A stretch of DNA of 64,000 nt from Apium graveolens. Lineage: Eukaryota > Streptophyta > Magnoliopsida > Apiales > Apiaceae. Position 1 is the stretch's first letter, and each line of letters starts with the position of its first letter. A program made the position numbers and the translations under genes. The notes below the pieces were generated by a model. That model saw nothing but the letters and a program-made list of their open reading frames with translations, was not told the origin of the DNA and did no database searches. The DNA is taken from contig NW_027418153.1 in NCBI RefSeq assembly GCF_009905375.1, forward strand, positions 124,001-188,000, read 5' to 3'. Of this stretch, positions 39,803 through 53,300 are shown piece by piece.

Positions 39803-42800
39803 AATTGCATTTACGTGATGTTAATATGTTAATTGTATCAATATATGGGGCAAGTGACTCTTATAGGGTGTAAAGGTACTCTAATATGGTGAACAGTGAC
39901 TTACATGGTTGATTAGAGGCAAAATGTGGAACAAAATTAACTTGTATGAAAGTGGAATTAATAGGTGGTAAAAGGATGTCAAATTGGATGTATATGATGT
40001 TAACATGTCAATTGTTGCATATATGGTGGAAAGTGACTCTTATAGGGTGCAAAGTGACTCTAATATGGTGAGAAGTCACTGACATGGTTAATTAGAACCA
40101 AAATGTGGACCAAAATTGACTTGTATGAATATGGCACTAAGAGGTGGTAAAAGGATTTCTAATTGCATGTACATGATGTTAACATGTTAATTGTACCAAT
40201 ATATGATGGCATGCGACTCTTATAAGGTGCAAAGTGACTCTAATATGGTGAGAAGTCACTTACATGATTGATTAGAGCCAAAATGTGGCCCAAAATTAAC
40301 TTGTACGAAAAGGGGTACCAAGAGGTGGTTAAAGGATGTCTAATTGTATGTACATGATGTTAACATGTTAATTATATCAATATTTGGTGGCAAGTAACTT
40401 TTATAGGGTGCAAAGTGATCCTAATATGGTGAAAAGTGACTAACATGGTTAATTAGAACCAAAATGTGGACCAAAATTGACTTGTATGAATATGGTACTA
40501 AGAGGTGGGAAAGGATTTCTAATTGCATGTACATGATGTTAACATGTTAATTGTACCAAAATATGGTGGCAACTGACTCTTATAAGGTGCAAAGTGACTC
40601 TAATATGGTGAGAAGTCACTTACATAATTGAATAGAGCCAAAACGTGGCCCAAAATTGACTTGTACGAAAGGGGTACCAAGAGGTGGTTAAAGGATGTCT
40701 AATTGCATGTACATGATGTTAACATGTTAATTATATAAATATTTGGTGGAAAGTGACTCTTATAGGGTGCAAAGTGACTCTAATATGGTGAGAAGTGACT
40801 AACATGGTTAATTAGAACCAAAATGTGGACCAAAATTGACTTGTATGAATATGGCACTAAGAGGTGGTAAAAGGATTTCTAATTGCATGTACATGATGTT
40901 AACATGTTAATTGTACCAATATATGACGGCAAGTGACTCTTATAATGTGCAAAGTGACTCTAATATGGTGAGAAGTCACTTACATAATTGATTGGAGCCA
41001 AAATGTGGCCCAAAATTGACTTGTAGGAAAGGGGTACCAAGAGGTGGTTAAAGGATGTCTAATTGCATTTACGTGATGTTAATATGTTAATTGTATCAAT
41101 ATATGGGGCAAGTGACTCTTATAGGGTGTAAAGGTACTCTAATATGGGGAACAGTGACTTACATGGTTGATTAGAGGCAAAATGTGGAACAAAATTAACT
41201 TGTATGAAAGTGGAATTAATAGGTGGTAAAAGGATGTCAAATTGGATGTATATGATGTTAACATGTCAATTGTTGCATATATGGTGGAAAGTGACTCTTA
41301 TAGGGTGCAAAGTGACTCTAATATGGTGAGAAGTCACTGACATGGTTAATTAGAACCAAAATGTGGACCAAAATTGACTTGTATGAATATGGCACTAAGA
41401 GGTGGTAAAAGGATTTCTAATTGCATGTACATGATGTTAACATGTTCATTGTACCAATATATGATGGCATGTGACTCTTATAAGGTGCAAAGTGACTCTA
41501 ATATGGTGAGAAGTCACTTACATGATTGATTAGAGCCAAAATGTGGCCCAAAATTAACTTGTACGAAAAGGGGTACCAAGAGGTGGTTAAAGGATGTCTA
41601 ATTGTATGTACATGATGTTAACATGTTAATTATATCAATATTTGGTGGCAAGTAACTTTTATAGGGTGCAAAGTGACCCTAATATGGTGAAAAGTGACTA
41701 ACATGGTTAATTAGAACCAAAATGTGGACCAAAATTGACTTGTATGAATATGGTACTAAGAGGTGGGAAAGGATTTCTAATTGCATGTACATGATGTTAA
41801 CATGTTAATTGTACCAAAATATGGTGGCAACTGACTCTTATAAGGTGCAAAGTGACTCTAATATGGTGAGAAGTCACTTACATAATTGAATAGAGCCAAA
41901 ACGTGGCCCAAAATTGACTTGTACGAAAGGGGTACCAAGAGGTGGTTAAAGGATGTCTAATTGCATGTACATGATGTTAACATGTTAATTATATAAATAT
42001 TTGGTGGAAAGTGACTCTTATAGGGTGCAAAGTGACTCTAATATGGTGAGAAGTGACTAACATGGTTAATTAGAACCAAAATGTGGACCAAAATTGACTT
42101 GTATGTATATGGCACTAAGAGGTGGTAAAAGGATTTCTAATTGCATGTACATGATGTTAACATGTTAATTGTACCAATATATGACGGCAAGTGACTCTTA
42201 TAATGTGCAAAGTGACTCTAATATGGTGAGAAGTCACTTACATAATTGATTGGAGCCAAAATGTGGCCCAAAATTGACTTGTAGGAAAGGGGTACCAAGA
42301 GGTGGTTAAAGGATGTCTAATTGCATTTACGTGATGTTAATATGTTAATTGTATCAATATATGGGGCAAGTGACTCTTATAGGGTGTAAAGGTACTCTAA
42401 TATGGTGAACAGTGACTTACATGGTTGATTAGAGGCAAAATGTGGAACAAAATTAACTTGTATGAAAGTGGAATTAATAGGTGGTAAAAGGATGTCAAAT
42501 TGGATGTATATGATGTTAACATGTCAATTGTTGCATATATGGTGGAAAGTGACTCTTATAGGGTGCAAAGTGACTCTAATATGGTGAGAAGTCACTGACA
42601 TGGTTAATTAGAACCAAAATGTGGACCAAAATTGACTTGTATGAATATGGCACTAAGAGGTGGTAAAAGGATTTCTAATTGCATGTACATGATGTTAACA
42701 TGTTAATTGTACCAATATATGATGGCATGTGACTCTTATAAGGTGCAAAGTGACTCTAATATGGTGAGAAGTCACTTACATGATTGATTAGAGCCAAAAT

Positions 42801-43576
42801 GTGGCCCAAAATTAACTTGTACGAAAAGGGGTACCAAGAGGTGGTTAAAGGATGTCTAATTGTATGTACATGATGTTAACATGTTAATTATATCAATATT
42901 TGGTGGCAAGTAACTTTTATAGGGTGCAAAATGACCCTAATATGGTGAAAAGTGACTAACATGGTTAATTAGAACCAAAATGTGGACCAAAATTGACTTG
43001 TATGAATATGGTACTAAGAGGTGGGAAAGGATTTCTAATTGCATGTACATGATGTTAACATGTTAATTGTACCAAAATATGGTGGCAACTGACTCTTATA
43101 AGGTGCAAAGTGACTCTAATATGGTGAGAAGTCACTTACATAATTGAATAGAGCCAAAACGTGGCCCAAAATTGACTTGTACGAAAGGGGTACCAAGAGG
43201 TGGTTAAAGGATGTCTAATTGCATGTACATGATGTTAACATGTTAATTATATAAATATTTGGTGGAAAGTGACTCTTATAGGGTGCAAAGTGACTCTAAT
43301 ATGGTGAGAAGTGACTAACATGGTTAATTAGAACCAAAATGTGGACCAAAATTGACTTGTATGTATATGGCACTAAGAGGTGGTAAAAGGATTTCTAATT
43401 GCATGTACATGATGTTAACATGTTAATTGTACCAATATATGACGGCAAGTGACTCTTATAAGGTGCAAAGTGACTCTAATATGGTGAGAAGTCACTTACA
43501 TAATTGATTGGAGCCAAAATGTGGCCCAAAATTGACTTGTAGGAAAGGGGTACCAAGAGGTGGTTAAAGGATGTCT
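39803..43576 (+). repeat. Satellite HOR, 7-mer of 1,258 bp, three tandem copies
   Basis: C-monomer starts fall at 39803, 41061, 42319 and 43577, each exactly 1,258 bp apart. The order in each is C, D, A (GGCATG variant), B, A (GTACCAAAATATGG with AACTGACTC), B/D chimera, A (GATTGGAGCC). Copies differ at only a few bases, for example GGCATGCGAC in the first and TTATAATGTG in the first two. This is the most homogeneous and so probably the most recently amplified part of the forward array. Confidence 0.9.
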
Positions 43577-45166
43577 AATTGCATTTACGTGATGTTAATA
43601 TGTTAATTGTATCAATATATGGGGCAAGTGACTCTTATAGGATGTAAAGGTACTCTAATATGGTGAACAGTGACTTACATGGTTGATTAGAGCCAAAATG
43701 TGGAACAAAATTAACTTGTATGAAACTGGCATTAATAGGTGATAAAAGGATGTCAAATTGGATGTATATGATGTTAACATGTCAATTGTTGCATATATGG
43801 TGGAAAGTGACTCTTATAGGGTGCAAAGTGACTCTAATATGGTGAGAAGTGACTGACATGGTTAATTAGAACCAAAATGTGGACCAAAATTGACTTGTAT
43901 GAATATGGCACTAAGATGTGGTAAAAGGATTTTTAATTGCACGTACATGATGTTAACATGTTAATTGTACCAATATATGATGGCATGTGACTCTTATAAG
44001 GTGCAAAGTGACTCTAATATGGTGAGAAGTCACTTACATGATTGATTAGAGCCAAAATGTGGCCCAAAATTAACTTGTACGAAAAGGGGTACCAAGAGGT
44101 GGTTAAAGGATGTCTAATTGTATGTACATGATGTTAACATGTTAATTATATCAATATTTGGTGGCAAGTAACTTTTATAGGGTGCAAAGTGACCCTAATA
44201 TGGTGAAAAGTGACTAACATGGTTAATTAGAACCAAAATGTGGACCAAAATTGACTTGTATGAATATGGCACTAAGAGGTGGTAAAAGCATTTCTAATTG
44301 CATGTACATGATGTTAACATGTTAATTGTACCAATATATGATGGCAAGTGACTCTTATAAGGTGCAAAGTGACTCTAATATGGTGAGAAGTCACTTACAT
44401 GATTGATTAGAGCCAAAATGTGGCCCAAAATTGACTTGTAGGAAAGGTGTACCAAGAGGTGGTTAACGGGTGTCTAATTGCATTTACGTGATGTTAATAT
44501 GTTAATTGTATCAATATATGGGGCAAGTGACTCTTATACGGTGTAAAGGTACTCTAATATGGTGAATAGTGACTTACATGGTTGATTAGAGCCAAAATGT
44601 GGAACAAAATTAACTTGTATGAAAGTGGAATTAATAGGTGGTAAAAGGATGTCAAATTGGATGTATATGATGTTAACATGTCAATTGTTGCATATATGGT
44701 GGAAAGTGACTCTTATAGGGTGCAAAGTGACTCTAATATGGTGAGAAGTGACTGACATGGTTAATTAGAACCAAAATGTGGACCAAAATTGACTTGTATG
44801 AATATGGCACTAAGAGGTGGTAAAAGGATTTCTAATTGCATGTACATGATGTTAACATGTTAATTGTACCAATATATGATGGCAAGTGACTCTTATAAGG
44901 TGCAAAGTGACTCTAATATGGTGAGAAGTCACTTACATGATTGATTAGAGCCAAAATGTGGCCCAAAATTAACTTGTACGAAATGGGGTACCAAGAGGTG
45001 GTTAAAGGATGTCTAATTGTATGTACATGATGTTAACATGTTAATTATATCAATATTTGGTGGCAAGTAACTTTTATAGGGTGCAAAGTGACCCTAATAT
45101 GGTGAAAAGTGACTAACATGGTTAATTAGAACCAAAATGTGGACCAAAATTGACTTGTATGAATAT
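43577..45166 (+). repeat. Forward satellite, irregular end before the inversion
   Basis: The 7-mer order breaks down here: C, D, A, B, A, C, D, A, B, with more scattered substitutions (for example ATTAATAGGTGATAAAAGG at 43731 and GGTTAACGGG at 44461). The last monomer is class B/D-like and stops at GAATATG (45161-45167), where the orientation flips. Confidence 0.85.
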
Positions 45167-45191
45167 GCCAGTTTCATACAAGTTAATTTTG
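45152..45191. other. Satellite orientation switch (in-phase inverted junction)
   Basis: Forward satellite ending ACTTGTATGA (45153-45162) meets reverse satellite starting TCATACAAGT (45174-45183) across an 11-bp spacer. The two arms sit at the same position of the monomer, so the sequence is an imperfect palindrome extending outward for the length of the arrays. Nearby arm identity looks like 85-90% because the two monomers are of different classes. ATG at 45165-45167 fits both sides. Confidence 0.9.
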
Positions 45192-48182
45192 TTCCACATT
45201 TTGGCTCTAATCAACCATGTAAGTCATTGTTCACCATATTAGAGTACCTTTATACCCTATAAGAGTCACTTGTAACATATATTGATACAATTAACATATT
45301 AACATCACGTAAATGCAATTAGATATCCTTTAACCACCTCTTGGTACCCCTTTCCTACAAGTCAATTTTTGGCCATATTTTGGCTCTAATCAATCATGTA
45401 AGTGACTTCTCACCATATTAGAGTCACTTTGCACCTTATAAGATTCACTTCCATCATATATTGGTACAATTAACATGTTAACATCACGTAAATTCAATTA
45501 GACATCCTTTAACCACCTCTTGGTACGCCTTTCCTACAAGTCAATTTTGGGCCACATTTTGGCTCAATTATGTAAGTGACTTCTCACCATATTAGAGTCA
45601 CTTTGCACCTTATAAGAGTCACTTGCCATCATATATAGGTACAATTAACATGTTAACATCATGTACATGCAATTAGAAATCCTTTTACCACCTCTTAGTC
45701 CCATATTCATACAAGTCAATTTTGGTCCACATTTTGGTTCTAATTAACCATGTTAGTCACTTCTCACCATATTAGAGTCACTGTTAACATCATATACATC
45801 CAATTTGAAATCCTTTTACCACCTATTAATGCCAGTTTCATACAAGTTAATTTTGTTCCACATTTTGGCTCTAATCAACCATGTAAGTCATTGTTCACCA
45901 TATTAGAGTACCTTTATACCCTATAAGAGTCACTTGTAACATATATTGATACAATTAACATATTAACATCACGTAAATGCAATTAGATATCCTTTAACCA
46001 CCTCTTGGTACCCCTTTCCTACAAGTCAATTTTTGGCCATATTTTGGCTCTAATCAATCATGTAAGTGACTTCTCACCATATTAGAGTCACTTTGCACCT
46101 TATAAGATTCACTTGCCATCATATATTGGTACAATTAACATGTTAACATCACGTAAATTCAATTAGATATCCTTTAACCACCTCTTGGTACCCCTTTCCT
46201 ACATGTCAATTTTTGGCCATATTTTGGCTCTAATCAATCATGTAAGTGACTTCTCACCATATTAGAGTTACTTTGCACCTTATAAGATTCACTTGCCATC
46301 ATATATTGGTACAATTAACATGTTAACATCACGTAAATTCAATTAGACATCCTTTAACCACCTCTTGGTACCCCTTTCCTACAAGTCAATTTTGGGTCAC
46401 ATTTTGGCTCTAATCAATCATGTAAGTGACTTCTCACCATATTGGAGTCACTTTACACCTTATAAGAGTTACTTGCCACCATATATTGGTACAATTAACA
46501 TGTTAACATCATGTACATGCAATTAGAAATTCTTTCCCACCTCTTAGTGCCATATTCATACAAGTCAATTTTGGTCCACATTTTGGTTCTAATTAACCAT
46601 GTTAGTCACTTTTCACCATATTAGAGTCACTTTGCACCCTATAAGAGTCACTTTCCACCATATATGCAACAATTGACATGTTAACATCATATACATCCAA
46701 TTTGACATCCTTTTACCACCTATTAATGCCACTTTCATACAAGTTAATTTTGTTCCACATCTTGGCTCTAATTAACCATGTAAGTCACTGTTCACCATAT
46801 TAGAGTACCTTTACACCCTATATGAGTCACTTGCCCCATATATTGATACAATTAACATGTTAAATCACGTAAATACAATTAGACATCCTTTAACCACCTC
46901 TTGGTACCCCTTTCCTACAAGTCAATTTTGGGCCAGATTTTGGCTCTAATCAATCAACTTTACACCTTATAAGAGTCACTTGCCATCATATATTGCTACA
47001 ATTAATATGTTAACATCATGTACATGCAATTAAAAATCCTTTTACACCTCTTAGTGCCATATTCATACCAGTCAATTTTGGTCCACATTTTGGTTCTAAT
47101 TAACCATGTTAGTCACTTCTCACCATATTAGAGTCACTTTGCACCCTATAAGAGTCACTTTCCACCATATATGCAACAATTGACATGTTAACATCATATA
47201 CATCCAATTTGACATCCTTTTATCACCTATTAATGCCACTTTCATACAAGTTAATTTTGTTCCACATTTTGCCTCTAATCAATCATGTAAGTAATTCACC
47301 ATATTAGAGTACATTTACACCCTATAAGAGTCACTTACCCCATATATTGATACAATTAACATATTAACATCACGTAAATGCAATTAGACATCCTTTAACC
47401 ACCTCTTGGTACCCCTTTCCTACAAGTCAATTTTGGGCCACATTTTGGCTCTAATCAATCATGTAAGTGACTTCTCACCATATTAGAGTCACTTTGTTAT
47501 AAGAGTCACTTGCCATCATATATTGGTACAATTAACATAATAACATCATTTACATGCAATTAGAAATCCTTTTACTACCTCTTAGTGCCATATTCATACA
47601 AGTCAATTTTGGTCCACATTTTGGTTCTAATTAACCATGTTAGTCACTTTTCACCATATTATAGTCACTTTGCACCCTATAAGAGTTACTTGCCACCAAA
47701 TATCTATATAATTAACATGTTAACATCATGTACATGCAATTAGACATCCTTTAACCACCTCTTGGTACCCATTTCGTACAAGTCAATTTTGGGCCACATT
47801 TTGGCTCTAATCAATTATGTAAGTGACTTCTCACCATATTAGAGTCACTTTGCACCTTATAAGAGTCACTTGCCATCATATATTGGTACAATTAACATGT
47901 GAACATCATGTACATGCAATTAGAAATCCTTTTACCACCTCTTAGTGCCATATTCATACAAGTCAATTTTGGTCCACATTTTGGTTCTAATTAACCATGT
48001 TAGTCACTTTTCACCATATTAGAGTCCCTTTTCACCCTATAAGAGTCACTTGCCACCAAATATTGATATAATTAACATGTTAACATCATGTACATGCAAT
48101 TAGACATCACCAAATATTGATATAATTAACATGTTAACATCACGTAAATGCAATTAGACATCCTTTAACCACCTCTTGGTAC
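45167..48182 (-). repeat. Inverted satellite, disordered proximal segment
   Basis: Reverse-complement monomers of the same classes, with much structural noise. A C-A pair with the rare CACTTGTAACATAT variant occurs at 45167 and again 664 bp later at 45831. One D monomer is cut short at 45780-45783 (GAGTCACTGTTAAC). Small deletions occur near 45565, 46957 and 47491. B-class monomers (ACCAAATATTGATATAATT) occur only here on the right side, at about 47693-48130. At 48102-48112 a monomer is fused after AGACATC to an extra partial copy. I see no gene. Confidence 0.82.
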
Positions 48183-50330
48183 CCCATTCCTACAAGTCAA
48201 TTTTGGGCCACATTTTCGCTCTAATCAATCATGTAAGTGACTTCTCACCATATTGGAGTCACTTTACACCTTATAAGAGTCACTTGCCATCATATATTGG
48301 TACAATTAACATGTTAACGTCATGTACATGCAATTAGAAATCCTTTCCCACCTCTTAGTGCCATATTCATACAAGTCAAGTTTGGTCCACATTTTGGTTC
48401 TAATTAACCATGTTAGTCACTTTTCACCATATTAGAGTCACTTTGCACACTATAAGAGTCACTTTCCACCATATATGCAACTATTGACATGTTAACATCA
48501 TATACATCCAATTTGATATCCTTTTACCACCTATTAATGCCACTTTCATACAAGTTAATTTTGTTCCACATTTTGGCTCTAATCAACCATGTAAGTCACT
48601 GTTCACCATATTAGAGTACCTTTACACCCTATAAGAGTCACTTGCCCCATATATTGATACAATTAACATATTAACATCACGTAATGCAATTAGACATCCT
48701 TTAACCACCTCTGGGTACCCTTTTCCTACAAGTCAATTTTGGGCCACATTTTGGCTCTAATCAATCATGTAAGTGACTTCTCACCATATTAGAGTCACTT
48801 TGCACCTTATAAGAATCACTTGCCATCATATATTGGTACAATTTACATGTTAACATCATGTACATGCAATTAGAAATCCTTTTACCACCTCTTAGTCCCA
48901 TTCATACAAGTCAATTTAGTTCCACATTTTGGTTCTAATTAACCATGTTAGTCACTTCTCACCATATTAGAGTCACTTTGCACCCTATATGAGTCACTTT
49001 CCACCATATATGCAACAATTGCCATGTTAACATCATATACATCCAATTTGATATCCTTTTTACCACCTATTAATGCCACTTTCATACAAGTTAATTTTGT
49101 TGCACATTTTGGCTCTAATCAACCATGTAAGTCACTGTTCACCATATTAGAGTACCTTTACACCCTATAAGAGTCACTTGCCCCATATATTGATACAATT
49201 AACATGTTAACATCACGTAAATGCAATTAGGCATCGTTTAACCACCTCTTGGTACCCCTTTCCTACAAGTCAATTTTGGGCCACATTTTGGCTCTAATCA
49301 ATCATGTAAGTGACTTCTCACCATATTAGATTCACTTTGCACCTTATAAGAGTCACTTGCCATCATATATTGGTACAATTAACATGTTAACATCATGTAC
49401 ATGCAATTAGAAATCCTTTCCCACCTCTTAGTACCATATTCATACAAGTCAAGTTTGGTCCACATTTTGGTTCTAATTAACCATGTTAGTCACTTTTCAC
49501 CATATTAGAGTCACATTGCACACTATAAGAGTCACTTTCCACCATATATGCAACAATTGACATGTTAACATCATATACATCCAATTTGATATCCTTTTAA
49601 CCACCTATTAATGCCACTTTCATACAAGTTAATTTTGTTCCACATTTTGGCTCTAATCAACCATGTAAGTCACTGTTCACCATATTAGAGTACCTTTACA
49701 CTCTATATAAGTCTCTTGCCCCATATATTGATACAATTAACATGTTAACATCACGTAAATGCAATTAGACATCCTTTAACCACCTCTTGCTACCTCTTTC
49801 CTAAAAGTCAATTTTGGGCCACATTTGGCTCTAATCAATCATGTAAGTGACTTCTCACCATATTAGAGTCACTTTGCACCTTATAAGAGTCACTTGCCAT
49901 CATATATTGGTATAATTAACATGTTAACATCATGTACATGCAATTAGAAATCCTTTTACCACCTCTTAGTGCCATATTCATACAAGTCAATTTTGGTCCA
50001 CATTTTGGTTCTAATTAACCATGTTAGTCACTTCTCACCATATTAGAGTCACTTTGCACCCTATAAGAGTCACTTTCCACCATATATGCAACAATTGACA
50101 TGTTAACATCATATACATCCAATTTGACATCCTTTTACCACCTATTAATGCCACTTTCATACAAGTTAATTTTGTTTCACATTTTGGCTCTAATCAACCA
50201 TGTAAGTCACTGTTCACCATATTAGAGTACCTTTACACCCTATATGAGTCACTTGCCCCATATATTGATACAATTAACATGTTAACATCACGTAAATACA
50301 ATTAGACATCCTTTAACCACCTCTTGGTAC
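48183..50330 (-). repeat. Inverted satellite HOR, 12-mer of 2,148 bp (A-C-D trimer based)
   Basis: Anchors CCCATTCC at 48183 and 50331, and CACGTAATGC at 48678 and 50826, are both 2,148 bp apart. Read on the plus strand the order is A, D, C repeated four times, so the building block is a trimer of about 537 bp rather than the five-monomer block of the forward array. Two of the D positions are B/D chimeras (CCTTTCCCACC at one end, CATATATGCAAC at the other). Confidence 0.82.
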
Positions 50331-53300
50331 CCCATTCCAACAAGTCAATTTTGGGCCACATTTTCGCTCTAATCAATCATGTAAGTGACTTCTCACCATA
50401 TTGGAGTCACTTTACACCTTATAAGAGTCACTTGCCATCATATATTGGTACAATTAACATGTTAACGTCATGTACATGCAATTAGAAATCCTTTCCCACC
50501 TCTTAGTGCCATATTCATACAAGTCAAGTTTGGTCCACATTTTGGTTCTAATTAACCATGTTAGTCACTTTTCACCATATTAGAGTCACTTTGCACACTA
50601 TAAGAGTCACTTTCCACCATATATGCAACAATTGACATGTTAACATCATATACATCCAATTTGATATCCTTTTACCACCTATTAATGCCACTTTCATACA
50701 AGTTAATTTTGTTCCACATTTTGGCTCTAATCAACCATGTAAGTCACTGTTCACCATATTAGAGTACCTTTACACCCTATAAGAGTCACTTGCCCCATAT
50801 ATTGATACAATTAACATATTAACATCACGTAATGCAATTAGACATCCTTTAACCACCTCTGGGTACCCTTTTCCTACAAGTCAATTTTGGGCCACATTTT
50901 GGCTCTAATCAATCATGTAAGTGACTTCTCACCATATTAGAGTCACTTTGCACCTTATAAGAATCACTTGCCATCATATATTGGTACAATTTACATGTTA
51001 ACATCATGTACATGCAATTAGAAATCCTTTTACCACCTCTTAGTCCCATTCATACAAGTAAATTTAGTTCCACATTTTGGTTCTAATTAACCATGTTAGT
51101 CACTTCTCACCATATTAGAGTCACTTTGCACCCTATAAGAGTCACTTTCCACCATATATGCAACAATTGACATGTTAACATCATATACATCCAATTTCAT
51201 ATCCTTTTACCACCTATTAATGCCACTTTCATACAAGTTAATTTTGTTGCACATTTTGGCTCTAATCAACCATGTAAGTCACTGTTCACCATATTAGAGT
51301 ACCTTTACACCCTATAAGAGTCACTTGCCCCATATATTGATACAATTAACATGTTAACATCACGTAAATGCAATTAGGCATCGTTTAACCACCTCTTGGT
51401 ACCCCTTTCCTACAAGTCAATTTGGGCCACATTTTGGCTCTAATCAATCATGTAAGTGACTTCTCACCATATTAGATTCACTTTGCACCTTATAAGAGTC
51501 ACTTGCCATCATATATTGGTACAATTAACAAGTTAACATCATGTACATGCAATTAGAAATCCTTTCCCACCTCTTAGTACCATATTCATACAAGTCAAGT
51601 TTGGTCCACATTTTGGTTCTAATTAACCATGTTAGTCACTTTTCACCATATTAGAGTCACATTGCACACTATAAGAGTCACTTTCCACCATATATGCAAC
51701 AATTGACATGTTAACATCATATACATCCAATTTGATATCCTTTTACCACCTATTAATGCCACTTTCATACAAGTTAATTTTGTTCCACATTTTGGCTCTA
51801 ATCAACCATGTAAGTCACTGTTCACCATATTAGAGTACCTTTACACCCTATATAAGTCTCTTGCCCCATATATTGATACAATTAACATGTTAACATCACG
51901 TAAATGCAATTAGACATCCTTTAACCACCTCTTCCTACCTCTTTCCTAAAAGTCAATTTTGGGCCACATTTTGGCTCTAATCAATCATGTAAGTGACTTC
52001 TCACCATATTAGAGTCACTTTGCACCTTATAAGAGTCACTTGCCATCATATATTGGTATAATTAACATGTTAACATCATGTACATGCAATTAGAAATCCT
52101 TTTACCACCTCTTAGTGCCATATTCATACAAGTCAATTTTGGTCCACATTTTGGTTCTAATTAACCATGTTAGTCACTTCTCACCATATTAGAGTCACTT
52201 TGCACCCTATAAGAGTCACTTTCCACAATATATGCAACAATTGACATGTTAACATCATATACATCCAATTTGATATCCTTTTACCACCTATTAATGCCAG
52301 TTTCATACAAGTTAATTTTGTTCCACATTTTGGCTCTAATCAACCATGTAAGTCACTGTTCACCATATTAGAGTACCTTTACACCCTATAAGAGTCACTT
52401 GCCCCATATATTGATACAATTAACATGTTAACATCACGTAAATGCAATTAGACATCCTTTAACCACCTCTTGCTACCTCTTTCCTAAAAGTCAATTTTGG
52501 GCCACATTTTGGCTCTAATCAATCATGTAAGTGACTTCTCACCATATTAGAGTCACTTTGCACCTTATAAGAGTCACTTGCCATCATATATTGGTATAAT
52601 TAACATGTTAACATCATGTACATGCAATTAGAAATCCTTTTACCACCTCTTAGTGCCATATTCATACAAGTCAATTTTGGTCCACATTTTGGTTCTAATT
52701 AACCATGTTAGTCACTTCTCACCATATTAGAGTCACTTTGCACCCTATAAGAGTCACTTTCCACCATATATGCAACAATTGACATGTTAACATCATATAC
52801 ATCCAATTTGACATCCTTTTACCACCTATTAATGCCACTTTCATACAAGTTAATTTTGTTTCACATTTTGGCTCTAATCAACCATGTAAGTCACTGTTCA
52901 CCATATTAGAGTACCTTTACACCCTATATGAGTCACTTGCTCCATATATTGATACAATTAACATGTTAACATCACGTAAATACAATTAGACATCCTTTAA
53001 CCACCTCTTGGTACCCCATTCCAACAAGTCAATTTTGGGCCACATTTTCGCTCTAATCAATCATGTAAGTGACTTCTCACCATATTGGAGTCACTTTACA
53101 CCTTATAAGAGTCACTTGCCATCATATATTGGTACAATTAACATGTTAACGTCATGTACATGCAATTAGAAATCCTTTCCCACCTCTTAGTGCCATATTC
53201 ATACAAGTCAAGTTTGGTCCACATTTTGGTTCTAATTAACCATGTTAGTCACTTTTCACCATATTAGAGTCACTTTGCACACTATAAGAGTCACTTTCCA

